Below are positions 43,308-55,309 of a stretch of 64,000 bases of DNA, piece after piece. The DNA lies in NCBI RefSeq assembly GCF_028640845.1, contig NC_080539.1:107410554-107474553 (forward strand). Direction: 5' to 3'. The DNA comes from Ahaetulla prasina (taxonomy: Eukaryota > Chordata > Lepidosauria > Squamata > Colubridae). Both the position numbers and the translations under genes were made by a program. A model generated the notes under the pieces. That model was not told the DNA's origin, did not search any database, and worked only from the letters and a program-made list of their open reading frames with translations. Each line of letters begins with the position of its first letter. The first letter of the stretch is position 1.

Positions 43308-43904
43308 TTCTAGAGTCCTTGAGAAACTGATATCATACAAGGTTAATAAATTATACTCCTCCTCCTCATTGATGAGTTTTTCATCCTGAAATTGATTGAA
43401 ACATTGTACCATCATATGCTGCCATAGTATAGTGTTAACAACATCTGTAAAGATGATATATGAGCATGACACTAAGTTTTTTCTATATTTCCCCCTTTAT
43501 TGAAAAACTTCCATCATGCTTCTTTCTGAAAACAAAGGTCATTATAATATACCTCATTATATATTTGATTTGATGATATTTCAGTTAATAAATACCATTT
43601 AAGGTGTTAAGCTTCTTTTCTTTTTCAGCAGCAAAGTGAATTACAACTTTAAAGAACTTTATTACTTTATATTCATTTATTTTAAGTATAGATTTTAGAT
43701 TTTTAAACAAATATGTTTAGAGCTTTTATATCTTTCAAGTTATTCAAATTATCCCTCAGCAGGTATATAATGGCATCCAATTCCAATATCATGTTGGGGC
43801 TTTTGAGCAAGGGAGGAGGAACGTGAGCACCGCCTTTCGCGCTGGCATTCCGGGATTTCCCCTTTGTTTAGAGCTGGGAATCCTCCTTCCCCTTTTGCAC
43901 TCCT

Positions 43905-43910
<6 letters not shown>

Positions 43911-43964
<54 letters not shown>
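43911..43964. repeat. (CT)n(AC)n compound microsatellite
   Basis: CT repeats 43911-43936 run directly into AC repeats to about 43964. Confidence 0.96.
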
Positions 43965-43968
<4 letters not shown>

Positions 43969-44429
43969 TTCTAAAGTCGATTGGCACAATGAAGGCAAAG
44001 ACCACAATTGTTTTAAGAAAGAAGCTTTAGCAGGGAGGGGGGGATGGGAGGGTGTTTTAAGTTTTGGCAAACAGCCAGGCCAACTGTATTGGAGAAGGTC
44101 ACACAACTGGCCTTAACATTTTAGCTGCTGTCCTCACACTTGGGTTTAATGATATTAGAGACCCTTATTGCCCTGCCAAAAAAAAAAAAAAAAAGAGCCA
44201 CCCCAACGTCTATGAAAATTAACCTTCTCTGCCAAGAGACACTGTGCAGGGTATTTTCACTATTGGTGTGCATACAGGCTTAGATTTGTGCTGGGTTCTT
44301 AGTGCTTAGAGCACTGACCTTCAGAGGCACCCTGGTCCCTTGGAAGCTAAAGGAGGACTCATTTTCATGCTTGCAGTTGTATTGTCAATTTCTGTGAGAC
44401 AATGTTGTTGAAGTAACTCACTCACTCAT

Positions 44430-44520
44430 TCATTCATTCATTCATTCCTTGTGTGTCCAATCACACTTAGCCAATAAAAATTCTATTCTATTCTATTCTA
44501 TTCATTCATTCATTCATTCA
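44430..44520 (+). mobile_element. CR1/L3-like 3' tail with (ATTCT)n and (ATTC)n
   Basis: ccttgtgtgtccaatcacac, ttagccaataaaaattctat, then pentamers and ATTC tetramers. Only the last ~40 bases of the LINE are present. Confidence 0.85.
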
Positions 44521-44951
44521 TTTTATTTTGTCAAATACATATTAAATAATTATATAAATATAAGCATGAATTGAATACATAAAAGGAATACAACTAAAGG
44601 GAACATTAGGACAGGGACGGTAGGCACGCTGGTGCTCTTATGCACGCCCCTTACAGACCTCTTAGGAATGGGGTGAGGTCAATACTAGATAGTCTTTGGT
44701 TAAGGCTTTGGGGATTTTGGGAAGAGACCACAGAGTCAGGTAGCACATTCCAGGCATTAACAACTCTGTTACTGAAGTCACATTTTCTGCAATCTAGATT
44801 GGAGGTTCACTTTAAGTTTGAATCTATTGTGTTCTCGTGTATTGTTGTGGTTGAAGCTGAAGTAGTCATTGATAGGAAGTACATTGTAGCAGATAATTTT
44901 ATGAGCTATGCTCAGGTCATACCAAAGGCGGCGTAGTTCTAAATTTTCTAA
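44521..44951 (-). mobile_element. CR1 3' fragment, minus strand
   Basis: Antisense copy of the CR1 3' end: gtaggcacgctggtgctctt, atgcacgccccttacagacc, gaatggggtgaggtcaatac, then coding remnants (LENLELRRLWYDLSIAHKII on the minus strand). Decayed. Bounded by the repeated aagctgggaatcctccttcc motif. Confidence 0.85.
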
Positions 44952-45175
44952 AGCTGGGAATCCTCCTTCCCCCTTTTGCACTTTTATTGTTTTTCGTTCA
45001 AATAAATATTCATGTTATTTTACTTGGCTCTATCTTTATTTTTTACATTGACCAGTAGCTGCCTCATTTCCCACCCTCGGCTTATACTCGAGTCAATAGT
45101 TTTTCCCAGTTTTTGTGGTAAAATTAGGTGCCTCGGCTTATATTCGGATCGGCTTATACTCGAGTATATACGGTA

Positions 45176-46142
45176 ATACTTTTTTGCATAACAAAATAAA
45201 TTTTTAATCTTGTTCTAAAAATATTTTTAAGATAAGATAAATCTTGTTCTAAAATACTGTTAAAATTTATTTACGATCCTTCAAGCGTTGTTTTTTTTCT
45301 GAAAATATATGGCACTTATATTGTGCTTTTAACATAATTTCCATTTAATAGATGGATAGATTCAGTAGTTTTAGTAATTTTGCAGCCAAATGTTTTATAA
45401 ATTCATTATTTCTCTCTGGGGTGAATTTCCCAAGTTATATCAATTATTTCATTTCTGTATTATAGAATCGCTCTGGTTTAAAACCTGCTTTTAGACCCAT
45501 TAAACCAGGCTATTTTTATGAGTTTTAATAAACTTAATCTCTGTGGATCTCTTAAATGCCAACATTCTCAATCCATCTGTTTAATATTTTTTCATTTAAT
45601 ATCTCAAATGCATTTTAATTGTTTCCTGAAAATTAGAAAGAAAAAGGCAAAATAAATTTCCTGAGATAACCTCATACAAAATGGAGGATAAAGCTCCAAA
45701 AATTATCATTTTTTTAAAAAAAGTCTACACTGTTTTTTTTAATTGAAAAACATTCTGAAATGCCACAGCTGGAAATTCCCAGCAATGAAATTAACCCTCC
45801 GAGCAATCTTCTAAACTTTAAGCATAATCCTATAGAATAGCAAAACAAACAAACAAGCAAACAAATAAGTCTGTCTTTCTTGTATTTATTCTAACAGGTA
45901 ATATGGATCATCCTTCTTTTTCTATTTAGTAAAATTGGATGGATAAAAATCTTGCTGGTCACCCACACCCACACCCACACACTTTACGGTCTGTTTCTGT
46001 TACTCCCCTCTGGGAGGAAGTATTTCTATCTTCTTCCCTCAAAGTATTTCTAGCAGGACTACCAGATTCTGTACCAGTTTTGTTCTCTATGTTATCTGTC
46101 TAGTAAAGTCGCAAGATTTGTTTCTGTCGCCAGGTACACGTA
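45176..46142. other. Intron, nothing recognised
   Basis: AT-rich; (CACACCC)-like run at 45961-45982. No gene. Confidence 0.45.
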
Positions 46143-46690
46143 TATTTATTTATTTATTTCGATTTTTATACCGCCCTTCTCCCGGAGAACTTTTTTTACA
46201 GCCAAGTAAAAATTCAATATATAAACATTAAAAAGAGGTTAAAAAGAAATATTATAATGTGGCCGAAATTTTAAAACCATTTAAAACCTTAAAACATAAA
46301 TACCCCAATAAAATTTCAATCCAGTCCCGCTTGAATAAATAGGTGCGTTTTCAGCTCACGCCGAAAGGTCCGAAGATCAGGCAATTGACGTAAACCGGGG
46401 GGAAGTTCATTCCAGAGCGTAGGAGCTCCAACAGAGAAGGCCCTTCCCCTGGGGGCCGCCAGCCGACATTGCTTGGCGGACGGCACCCTGAGAAGGCCCT
46501 CTCTGTGTGAGCTGGTCGGTGGGAGGCACAAGGTAACAGCAGGCGGTCCCGTAAGTACCCGGGTCCTAAGCCATGGAGCGCTTTAAAGGTGGTAACCAAA
46601 ATCTTGAAGCGCACCCGAAAGACCACAGGAAGCCAAATGATCGTCAAACGACATGTCCAAGCTAGACTGTTGTTTCTCCGTGTCATATAA
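46143..46690 (-). mobile_element. L2-like LINE 3' portion with RT C-terminus
   Basis: The minus frame 46316-46531 reads LLRVPSAKQCRLAAPRGRAF, SVGAPTLWNELPPGLRQLPD and FRRELKTHLFIQAG, the typical end of L2-clade RT ORFs. The 3' end has ataccgcccttctcccgg (plus strand) and a TTTA tail at 46143. Better preserved than 18790-19085. Confidence 0.82.
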
Positions 46691-46740
46691 TATTTGTGAG
46701 TATATTCATTCCTTCCTTCCTTCCTTCCTTCATTCATTCA

Positions 46741-47782
46741 TTTTGTCATGTTTATTTATTTATTTATTTATTTTGTCACAACATCATATAAAAAGATTTT
46801 ATAGTATATAAACATATATATGAGTAAATATTGGGAGATATAAGCATCTATATATATATAGGAAGAAGAAAAGAAAAACAATAGGACAGGAACGGTAGGC
46901 ACATTTGTGCGCTTATGCACGCCCCTTATGGTCCTCTTAGGAATGGGGTGAGGTCAATAGTGGAAAGTTTTTGGTTAAAGCTTTTAGGATTATGGGAAGA
47001 GACCACAGAGTCAGGTAAAGTATTCCAAGCACTGATGATTCTGTTACAGAAGTCATATTTTCTGCAATCTAGATTAAAGCGGTTAACATTAAGTTTAAAT
47101 CTGTTGGTTGCTCTTGTATTATTGCAGTTAAAGCTGAAGTAGTCTTTAACAGGAAGGACATTACAATAGATAATTCTATGAGTTAAACTTAGGTCTTGTC
47201 GAAGGCGACGGAGTTCCAAGTTTTCTAAGCCTAGGATTTCAAGTCTGGTGGGATAAGGTATTTTGTTGTTTTCAGAGGAATGGAGAACTCTTCTTGTGAA
47301 ATATTTCTGGACTCGTTCAATTGTATTGATGTCAGAGATGTGGTGAGGGTTCCAAACAGGCGAGCTGTATTCTAGAATTGGTCTAGCAAATGTTTTATAT
47401 GCTCTGGTTAGTAGTGTAGTGTTTTTGGAAAAGAAGCTACGCAAGATTAGGTTTACAACTCTTAGAGCCTTTTTTGCTATGTAGTTACAGTGGGCTTTGG
47501 CACTTAGATCATTTGACATGAAAACTCCAAGGTCTTTAACGGGGTGGGGGTCATCTGTAAGGTAATGTCCATCAAGTATGTACTTAGTGTTTGGGTTCTT
47601 TTTTCCAATATGTAAGACTGAGCATTTGCTGGTTGAGATTTGGAGTTGCCAAGTTTTAGACCAAGTGGTTAGATGATCAAGGTCTTTTTGGATGATAGAT
47701 GCATTGTCTGTGGTGTTAAATAGTTTGACATCGTCAGCAAAGAGAACACAATTACTTGTGATATGGTCACAAAGATCATTAT
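46741..47782 (-). mobile_element. CR1 LINE 3' portion, minus strand
   Basis: 3' terminus tttattttgtcacaacatca at the left, then UTR and an open RT C-terminal frame (46926-47519 and in-frame upstream) nearly identical to the 30409-31656 protein: VKDLGVFMSNDLSAKAHCNY, ARPILEYSSPVWNPHHISDI, ILGLENLELRRLRQDLSLTH. The FADD box is at about 47730-47741. The copy is truncated at INDL near 47782, where a TTA-rich tract begins. Confidence 0.92.
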
Positions 47783-47862
47783 TTATTTAATTATTTATTT
47801 ATTTATTTAATTATTATTATTATTATTTATTATTATTATTTAATTATTATTATTATTATGTC
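47783..47862. repeat. (TTA)n/(TTTA)n microsatellite
   Basis: Mixed TTA and TTTA units between the CR1 break point and the next LINE tail. Confidence 0.93.
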
Positions 47863-48032
47863 TATATATTGAAGGTGATGACCCTTTGAGAGCTGTATGC
47901 ACTGAAATTTCATTTTAATGTATGTCGATTAGTGTACAAAGTGAGAATAAAATTATTATTCTATTCTATTCTATTCTATTCTATTCTATTCTATTCTATT
48001 CTATTCTATTCTATTCTATTCTATTCTATTCT
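47863..48032 (+). mobile_element. LINE 3' tail with pure (ATTCT)n
   Basis: gtatgcactgaaatttcatt, gtgtacaaagtgagaataaa, then about fifteen exact ATTCT pentamers (47956-48032). The UTR differs from the other CR1/L3-like tails, so it is a second source family for the same pentamer. Confidence 0.8.
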
Positions 48033-49539
48033 CCTACGTGGAAAGATTATGATCTAGTGAAGGAATCCCATTGACGGAAACAAAAAGAGGCAATGTTTTT
48101 TCTGCAATCAATTCTCTTTCCAGCATTCTAACAGTTGAGTCAAAACAACAGATATGAAGTCAGTAAGAAGCTATTAATTATAGACAATGGGAATAATAAA
48201 AGCAACATAGTAAAGTAAGTTATGTGTCAACTCATTTACCAGAATGAATGAAGTTTGCATAAAGGCAGTTGGTTTGCAATACACCTAAAGGCAAGACTTG
48301 CTGGAAAATTAACATTTTTTTGTGAAACTTTCTAAGACTGTACTTTGTACATATCTTTGTCAAACTGAAGAACTGCTTTGAATAATATCAATATGGGGAG
48401 AAAATCTGAGGGGAGAATGAAAATGTGTGAAGGGTAGAGGATTATCCCTTCTTTACTGAAAAAATAAAATAAAATATGCTTTTGAACTTTTACACCATGT
48501 CATTTTGCTGTTCCTAATATTAGCTGGCAACAATAATAATAATATATTATATTACAAATCTCATTAAGAAAGAAGAAGCTTTCAAAAGCAGTATCTGCAT
48601 GGAGGTAGAATTTCCACTCTTCCTGACTTGCTCTAGAAATGGTTGATCATTCTAAAATGGTATGAAATGCTGTGGGTCCTTCTTCTGTAAAGGATATTAT
48701 AAAGGTCACAAGAAAAGCTTTTGTAGATACTGTTTTCAAACATATGGGAAAATTTTTTCCAGTGCTTTTACTTTTCCTACCTAGCCACAGGAACCCTTAA
48801 GGAATTTCCTGTCACACAATTAAATAGGTGCATAAGTTTGCATATATGTTTGTATTGGCTGCCTGCATATGTATACATATGAATTTAACATTTCTCCTCT
48901 GCCATTTTCTATGTCACAATTGTCTCTAGACGCTGTTTGTCCTTCAGGGCAAAAATAAAAGTACAGATTTTCCGAAAGGAAATAAAGAGAGACACACTAG
49001 GTAAGTGAATGCTGATAGAATTGCTAAAATTAATCCTGATAATACATTAGGAAGAATTGAGAAGATGACGTCTTTTTCTAAGCGTAGTGAAGAATTCCAT
49101 GCTTGAGCCAAGAATATACGTAGTGGGATACTGCTTAGATTCTACAGCTTCATTAAAAAAAAGAAGCCAAAAAGGAACCCAGTTTAGTTAGTAGTTTGAA
49201 AAATCTTCTTTATTCTTCTATACCGCTGACATCATACACAAAGAAAGGGGCCTGACCCTTTCCATTGCTTTGCTGGCTGCCATCTGGTTCCCCATCTCCT
49301 CTGCATCCTAAATTCCAGTACCATAGTGCCATCTACTGATAACCAAATAATTTGCAATTAAAAAAAAATATTGCACAATGCCCATTTTTTGTCCTCAGGC
49401 TGCTTGCTGGAAGAAATGCACTCTTGGTATAAAACAAATCACTTTCTAATCAACATCAAAGTGCTGGCAAAGTATTATTATCAGTTCAAAAGTATCACAT
49501 TCTGAATTTGATGGGGTTTACTCCCACATTATATGCAGC
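48033..49539. other. Intron, nothing recognised
   Basis: About 1.5 kb of AT-rich intron without identifiable features. Confidence 0.45.
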
Positions 49540-49745
49540 ATTGTAGCGGTGGTGGGGTCCAATTTTTTTTTACTACCTGTTCTGTGGGTGTGGCTAATTT
49601 TGTAGGTGTGGCTTGATGCTCATGTGAGGGTGGGCATGGCTTGGTGGCCATGTGACTGTGGGTATATGTGACTGGGTGTTCATATGACTGGATGGGTGAG
49701 GTCAACTTGACGTCACTAAGGTCAAGGGTTAAGGTTAGGGTTAGA
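49540..49745. mobile_element. Partial hAT-like MITE
   Basis: gcggtggtggggtccaattt then tactacctgttctgtgggtg and repeated gtgtggc/gtgactg units resemble reptile hAT MITEs starting cagtggtgggat. The right TIR is not found; the sequence ends near ggttagggttag. Confidence 0.5.
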
Positions 49746-50113
49746 GTGCCTGGCCTCTCCTCGCCTCAAAGGCCTCAATGAGATACAATTTCCCTGTCTA
49801 TTTATTTACTACTACTTAACATCCAAAATATACTATTTAATCCCATGTATATATGCCATATGTGTACATACATATTACATAGTATAGAGTGTGTATAGGC
49901 ACACAAAAAGATACATTATCTACTATATATACTGTATGCATATGTACACACACGCATGCACAGCTGTTCTAAAACTATACACAGTCAACCTCACTTACTA
50001 CATTTGGAAAAACACACCCAGAATCCACTTTCTGCCACACATTTAACTATAACTTCTGTACATTTAGAGCATTACACACACCTTCAGATGTTTTTCCCTA
50101 GGTTCATTTAAAC

Positions 50114-50231
50114 CAGGGGTGGGCAACTTTACAACTGGAGGACTTCAACTCCCAAAATTCCTGAGCCAGCCTCAGGAATTCTGGGAGTTGAAGTCCACTG
50201 GTTGTAAAGTTGACATTGCTGTTCACCCCTG
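50114..50231. mobile_element. Palindromic hAT-type MITE with perfect 8-bp TSD
   Basis: Flanked exactly by atttaaac (50106-50113 and 50232-50239). Arms: caggggtgggcaactttaca, ggacttcaactcccaaaatt and their complements around a GAGCCAGCCTC centre. Related to, but distinct from, the 20754 family. Confidence 0.9.
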
Positions 50232-50239
50232 ATTTAAAC

Positions 50240-51439
50240 AGAAAGTATGGCATGCTAAGAAGACAGAAATGAAGGAAGCACTCTTATTAATTTTACATAA
50301 GACTAGCTCCATATAATACATTCAAAATGAGTTTCCAAAATTAGAGGAAATAATGAAAATCATGATTTTCTAAGACTATCATACACAGCAGGCAGCGTCT
50401 CCAATTCCTTTGTCTAATGAGCAGATCAAAGTTTCACTATTAATATGACAATTCTTCAGAAAATTCTCAAAAACACGGCTCTTCTAAGACTTACCAATCA
50501 AAATGAAATAATAACTCCTATCTCAGTGGCCAGCATTTTTGGGCCTTTATTTTGCAATTAATCTTCCTTACAGAGAAAAGTTTTATAACTAAATTTCTCA
50601 GTGCAGAACTCCACAGACCATATATCTTAAAAATTGTATATTTGCTTCAATTTTCTTGCTCTGTAATTGATTCCTAGCATATATTCTGACACAGAGCAAA
50701 CCAGGGACAGAAGCTTTCCATCAGATTGAGAAATACATACAAGGGCAAAATGTTAGTAGTAGAATTTACTTCCCTACCCAGTCGCTCATCCCTTCAAATT
50801 TCTACCATCACCAAGGGAGGGAAGAAACTAGTAAATCTCTAGTTCAACCTTCAGACATTTTGCTCTGTAAGGACTCTTTCAGCACTTTTTGGTGTTAACA
50901 TATGGCAGACTCCTGATTAACTATCATGTGATACCTAATATAATTGGTTACAATTCAAATAGATGTCATAGCAAAAATATTCCCATTACTGCCACAAGTC
51001 AGGCCTGAGTCCTGGAGAATTATTTAAATAGAACTTAGGTTTTCATCATTTTAATGAGACGACTATCTGAAGTCGAAAGAGATAAATTAATCATCATTTC
51101 TCCTTCTAGAATAATGAAATAATATAAGGAAAAAGATATTTTATTCAAAATCTTTCAATTCTGAACTTCCTTTCTGAACTGTGGGAAATTCTATGACAAC
51201 TGTATTTTATCTATTTATTAATCAAATTTAGATAGCTTTGTATAATATTCTATATGCTTTTTCTAATCCAGAAATGCCAAGCCCATTTAGAGTCTTTACA
51301 ATGTGTGTTGTAGATAACTCTCTTTTTTCTTCTGGGGCCATGCAAAATAACCTAAGTAACCAAAAGACCAACAGCCCCATAAGAAAAACAAAACAAAACA
51401 CAAAACAGAAGTCACCTACAACATATTTTGGGAAGAAAC
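50240..51439. other. Intron, nothing recognised
   Basis: AT-rich intron; no gene or repeat recognised. Confidence 0.45.
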
Positions 51440-51700
51440 TACTCTGTAGTCTCTTCCCAAAATCCCCAAAGCTTTAAGCAAAGACTATCTACTATTGACC
51501 TCACCCCATTCCTAAGTGGTCTGTAAGGGGCGTGCATAAGAGCACCAGCGTGCCTACCGTTCCTGTCCTAATGTTCCCTTTGACTGTATCCAATTCGCAT
51601 AGTTATTTCATGCTTATGGTTATATATATGCTTATATATCGTATAGTTATTTCATGCTTATGCTTATATATACTGTTGTGACAAATAAATAAATAAAATA
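51440..51700 (+). mobile_element. CR1 3' end
   Basis: gtagtctcttcccaaaatcc, tattgacctcaccccattcc, taaggggcgtgcataagagc and ttgtgacaaataaataaata: CR1 3' UTR and tail, lacking the long AT tract. Confidence 0.85.
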
Positions 51701-51710
51701 TAGTGTAAAG

Positions 51711-52190
51711 GTTGCAACAGCCACTATATAGGACAAGCAGGCAGAAGACTAGCAGAATCCATCCATGAACATCAATCAGCAGTCAGAAGTCATGGTGGAA
51801 ATTCTTTAATTTTACAACATATGGACAGATTGAACCATAGTTTTAACTGGGAAACTGTGACCATCCTAGACCAAGCAAAGTCCAAAACCACTGGAGAATT
51901 CCTAGAAGCCTGACATTCTGACAAATTGGCCATCAATAGAAACACAGACATAAACAACATCTACATATTGCGCAAAAGAGACAATCAACAAGCCAAAAAG
52001 GGAACAAGACCCAAACACCTCCCCACCAGCAATCAACACAGAGATAAGCATAGATTAAGACCAAGATTAACATCAGAACATCCAACAACTAAGAAGTAAA
52101 GAATACCCCAATTAAGGATTGCCAAATAAGCTAGCAATAAACAATCCATGACCTTTTCCACCAACATTGATAGGGCAAGCCACTAGAACA
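51711..52190 (+). pseudogene. Penelope-like GIY-YIG endonuclease fragment
   Basis: From 51713 the frame reads CNSHYIGQAGRRLAESIHEH, then QSAVRSHGGNSLILQHMDRL, NHSFNWETVTILDQAKSKTT and GEFLEA before a stop. HYIGQ.GRRL and a later acidic residue are the GIY-YIG endonuclease signature that distinguishes Penelope-like retroelements. A weaker continuation (AINRNTDINNIYIL) follows. 5'-truncated, stop-broken, and different in sequence from the 55300-55865 copy, hence a second family. Confidence 0.78.
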
Positions 52191-52349
52191 TAAAAACTGA
52201 GAGCAAATCCATTCCTTACTAGCATTGATGATGTTACCTAGTATGGATAATGAAATGTCTGCAAGAAAACAACAGAGCTCAGAGTACATCAAGGACTCTT
52301 CATTTCAATCTTGAGATACAACTATTTTTCTTTATTGATGAATACCTAC
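52191..52349. other. Intron flank of exon 52350-52452
   Basis: Short intron stretch with no recognised element. Confidence 0.4.
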
Positions 52350-52452
52350 CTTTAACATCATTTGCCTGTTTGTTGGCATCATTAAGAACCCTGAAGCTTT
52401 TTTGTAAAGCATTCTTGGCAGCATCCTTTAATGAGCCTTCTGGACCAGATGC
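52350..52452 (-). CDS. LAMA2: LAMA2 internal exon (coiled-coil domain)
   Basis: 103 bases, entering in phase 0 and leaving a single G. Encodes residues 141-174: ASGPEGSLKDAAKN, then ALQKSFRVLNDANKQANDVK, a conserved alpha-2 rod segment. Acceptor ttttatag, donor gtaggt. It is followed downstream by the largest intron in the window (30110-52349, about 22.2 kb), which has taken most of the transposon insertions. Confidence 0.93.
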
Positions 52453-53308
52453 CTATAAAAGAAAAGTAACAGAAACAACTACTTACTGTAGCTGAAAAGA
52501 TTCAGGGAAAAAGAATCAAGAGAAATTGACTGCTTTATTTAAAAAAAAGCAGTGTAACATAGTTGAAGAATTATGATGATCGAAAACATCACAAATTTGC
52601 TTTGAACTGTTATGTTAGATTGCTGTAATATATCATACTTGTTTTGTTATTTTGGTTTCATTGTAAAAACAGAGTCTTCTCTGTTCTTTCATTCCCAGGA
52701 AACAGAAAATAGACTTTTACTGGGAAAACAAAATCAAAGTAACACTTATAATTTTATAAAATCTCTCACCCTCTCTCTTTCTCTCTCATCTACATTGAGA
52801 TATATCTTTAGTTGACTGCTCACTAAAACATGTATAAGATCTCCTAAAATTGTGGGGGAGGGGAGCCATTCTACTACAATCATTTCAAACAGGAAAAGTT
52901 GTTTTATGGGTGACTCAGAATTGAATAAATTGAGACCCCAAAGTCACTCACACTTTTCTAAATTATTTGATGTAACCTCCAGAGCTTCTCTAATTATTAC
53001 CATCAAATTGCAATTGTAACAAATATGACAGATTAGTGAATTATTAAACTCATGTGAAATAAATCACATTATCTTAAAATTAGCTAATTTAAATATAGTT
53101 ATATTTAAATTAAATTAAATCAAAACTACTTTTTGTCCTTGTCCCACCTCTTTTGAAAGTATGTATGGATTACACTAGATTAGCCTTTATGAATGGGAAG
53201 ACAGGTCATTGGCAAATTAAGGAGAACGAACTGTAATGTGAAGAAACTGATACTATAATGGAATATCACTGCTAAATTGAGCTATGTCCTAAGTATAAGT
53301 GATTCTAC
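52453..53308. other. Intron, nothing recognised
   Basis: AT-rich; CT-rich patch at 52764-52790. Confidence 0.45.
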
Positions 53309-53316
53309 TCCTAGAT

Positions 53317-53649
53317 CAGTGATGGCGAACCTAAGGCATGTGTGCCGGAAGTGGCATGCAGAGCTATGTCTCTGGACACGCCAGCCATCGCCCGTGGCTC
53401 TTCTGGGTTCCGGTACGCACATGTACGCCAGAAATGTGTGGAAGACCAGGTGACCAGAGAACATGCACATGTTGGAAACCGGAAGCTCAGCTTCCTGGCG
53501 CACGCATGTGTGCAGGGAAACTGCTCTTCTGGTTTCCGGCACTCCCGCATGTGCGCACCGGGGAGCTGCTCTTCCAGTTTACCGTTCTATCCCATGCGCA
53601 TGCGCACTCCTGTTTTGGCACTCTGTGCCAAAAATGTTCGCCAACACTG
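53317..53649. mobile_element. hAT-type MITE with perfect 8-bp TSD, 333 bp
   Basis: TIRs cagtgatggcgaac and gttcgccaacactg (13/14 complementary), flanked exactly by tcctagat at 53309-53316 and 53650-53657. GC-rich interior with acgcacatg/catgcgcatgcgcac motifs. ORFs inside are not genes. Confidence 0.93.
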
Positions 53650-53657
53650 TCCTAGAT

Positions 53658-54884
53658 GATATTTAGTAAGTACCCAACTTCTCTTAAAGAAGTGGCACAA
53701 GATTCATGCTAAACTTCTTCAAGTAACCATCGCTGCTCATTGTCTTATAATTTGTCTATCGAATCATAAAGCACCAACTCAAATTTTCATTTTCAAAAGT
53801 CAGGGATGGATGATAAATGAAAACTGGATTATAGTAGGTTTTTTTTTTCTTTTATACAGATCATAATCAGGTTTGAGCTTTGGGAATGCATTGAAAAAGG
53901 GTCTACAGAATGATGCTCAGTCTTGACAACATCTTTAAACTGGTGGTGGTGGACAGGATAAGATATAGTTGCCTTATATTTTATATAGATATAGTAAAAT
54001 TATTGTCTTTTTATTGTAAAAGGTGACACTTAAAGATATTCCCATTGTTAAAAACTAGCCATGTCAACAATTAGTTTCTGTTTCATGAATTAACCAAACT
54101 GTTCTTGAAGAGAGAATTACTGCCAAATTCAGCAATAGAGATTCTTGCTGCATAAGATTACATTTTTTCTGTTTTCTCTCCTCTATGATCTAGAAGAAGC
54201 ACCATGATTAGTGTAGCAATCATAGTGTAATGTAGATGTAGCAAGGAGCTACATGCAAAGCTGAATATTATTACTAATAAATAAGTGTGAATGCTTAACT
54301 GGCTAATAAAAAGTTCATTAGACATAATGAAATTGTTAAGACACCCAATTTGCAATACAAAAAGTGAAAAGTAAGTGCAGTCAGAACTAAATAATTGAAT
54401 TTGGCTTGAGTCTTGAGCAGGACTTTATGGCTGTGTTACATGTAGTGTAAAATGGTTTACATGAGATTGAACAGATCAGTAGAAGCTGATAATAATAGAA
54501 AACTGATTTATCTTGAGGCATGTGACATTTTACACCACTAAATAAAAGGTTATTTAGTGTAAATTCCTTATTGAACTATCTGATTGATATATAAAAAAAA
54601 CACCAGATGAAAGCAAGCATGGGATGAACATGCTAGACAATTGGGATTAAATAGATGAATTATCCATGAAAAAAAATGTGAAATTTGGGTATGGAAGGAT
54701 GTGAAAATTCATATGGCAATGGACTTACTGTAATGTATATTATATTGTGAATTTGCCAATAAAGGCAAATCACAGCAATAGGAGGAGATAGGTGTGTTGG
54801 CTATGTTTGCCTCCTTAAGTTATTTGTAACTAATAAATATATTATATATTATATATATATATATAATATGTGATATATGTGTGT
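53658..54884. other. Intron; (AT)n/(GT)n near 54839-54888
   Basis: AT-rich intron ending in a mixed TATA/GTGT microsatellite that abuts the Penelope-like element. Confidence 0.5.
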
Positions 54885-55309
54885 GTGTAGGTTTTGGCGT
54901 ATTTGGGTCTTTTCCCATGTAAGGTTGAGAGTATCTTGGCGACGTTTCGACGAGGTCTCACTCATCATATTCAGGCTGGTGCTTATGGCTTTGTGCGAGC
55001 AAAGCGTGGTTGGAGCTGCCGTCTCTCTATAAATATTGGTGGGGAAGTGGGGAATGCTGGCTTTGTTGCTATAAGTGGGTTGGTTGGCTTTGTTGTTACA
55101 TCTTGATTGATTGGTGGAATTGATGTTTGCAGATTAGTCAGCTGTTCGTAGCATCCTGTGTGGGTGTGGTCCTAGTTGTGTGGCCCTTAGTTTTCTGTGT
55201 TATGACGACTTGGTAATGGGCTGTATGTTAACATCCTGAGTTCTGGTATTGTGACATCCTGAGTCTTGTGCTGTAACATCCTGGGTTGTTAGTTGTGTTG
55301 TAACATCTC

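Larger units (their letters stand above)
41410..45173. mobile_element. 3.76-kb TIR-bounded DNA transposon-like segment
   Basis: Outer TIRs start CCGTATATACTCGAGTATAA and are complementary at 41410-41433 and 45150-45173; TA flanks both sides (41408-41409, 45174-45175), as for Tc1/mariner-type elements. Subterminal copies of CTCGGCTTATACTCGAG recur at 41471-41488 and 45077-45096, and the left end folds back with a TTTTTCAGCACG/CGTGCTGAAAAA stem. The cargo includes the GC-rich palindrome, a tandem repeat, a CT/AC microsatellite and later CR1 insertions. I see no transposase, so I cannot name the superfamily with certainty. Confidence 0.7.

Noticed and set aside
53282..53666. Four overlapping ORFs with many Cys and His
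   Set aside because: All lie within the hAT-type MITE 53317-53649, whose TIRs and exact TSD explain the block.
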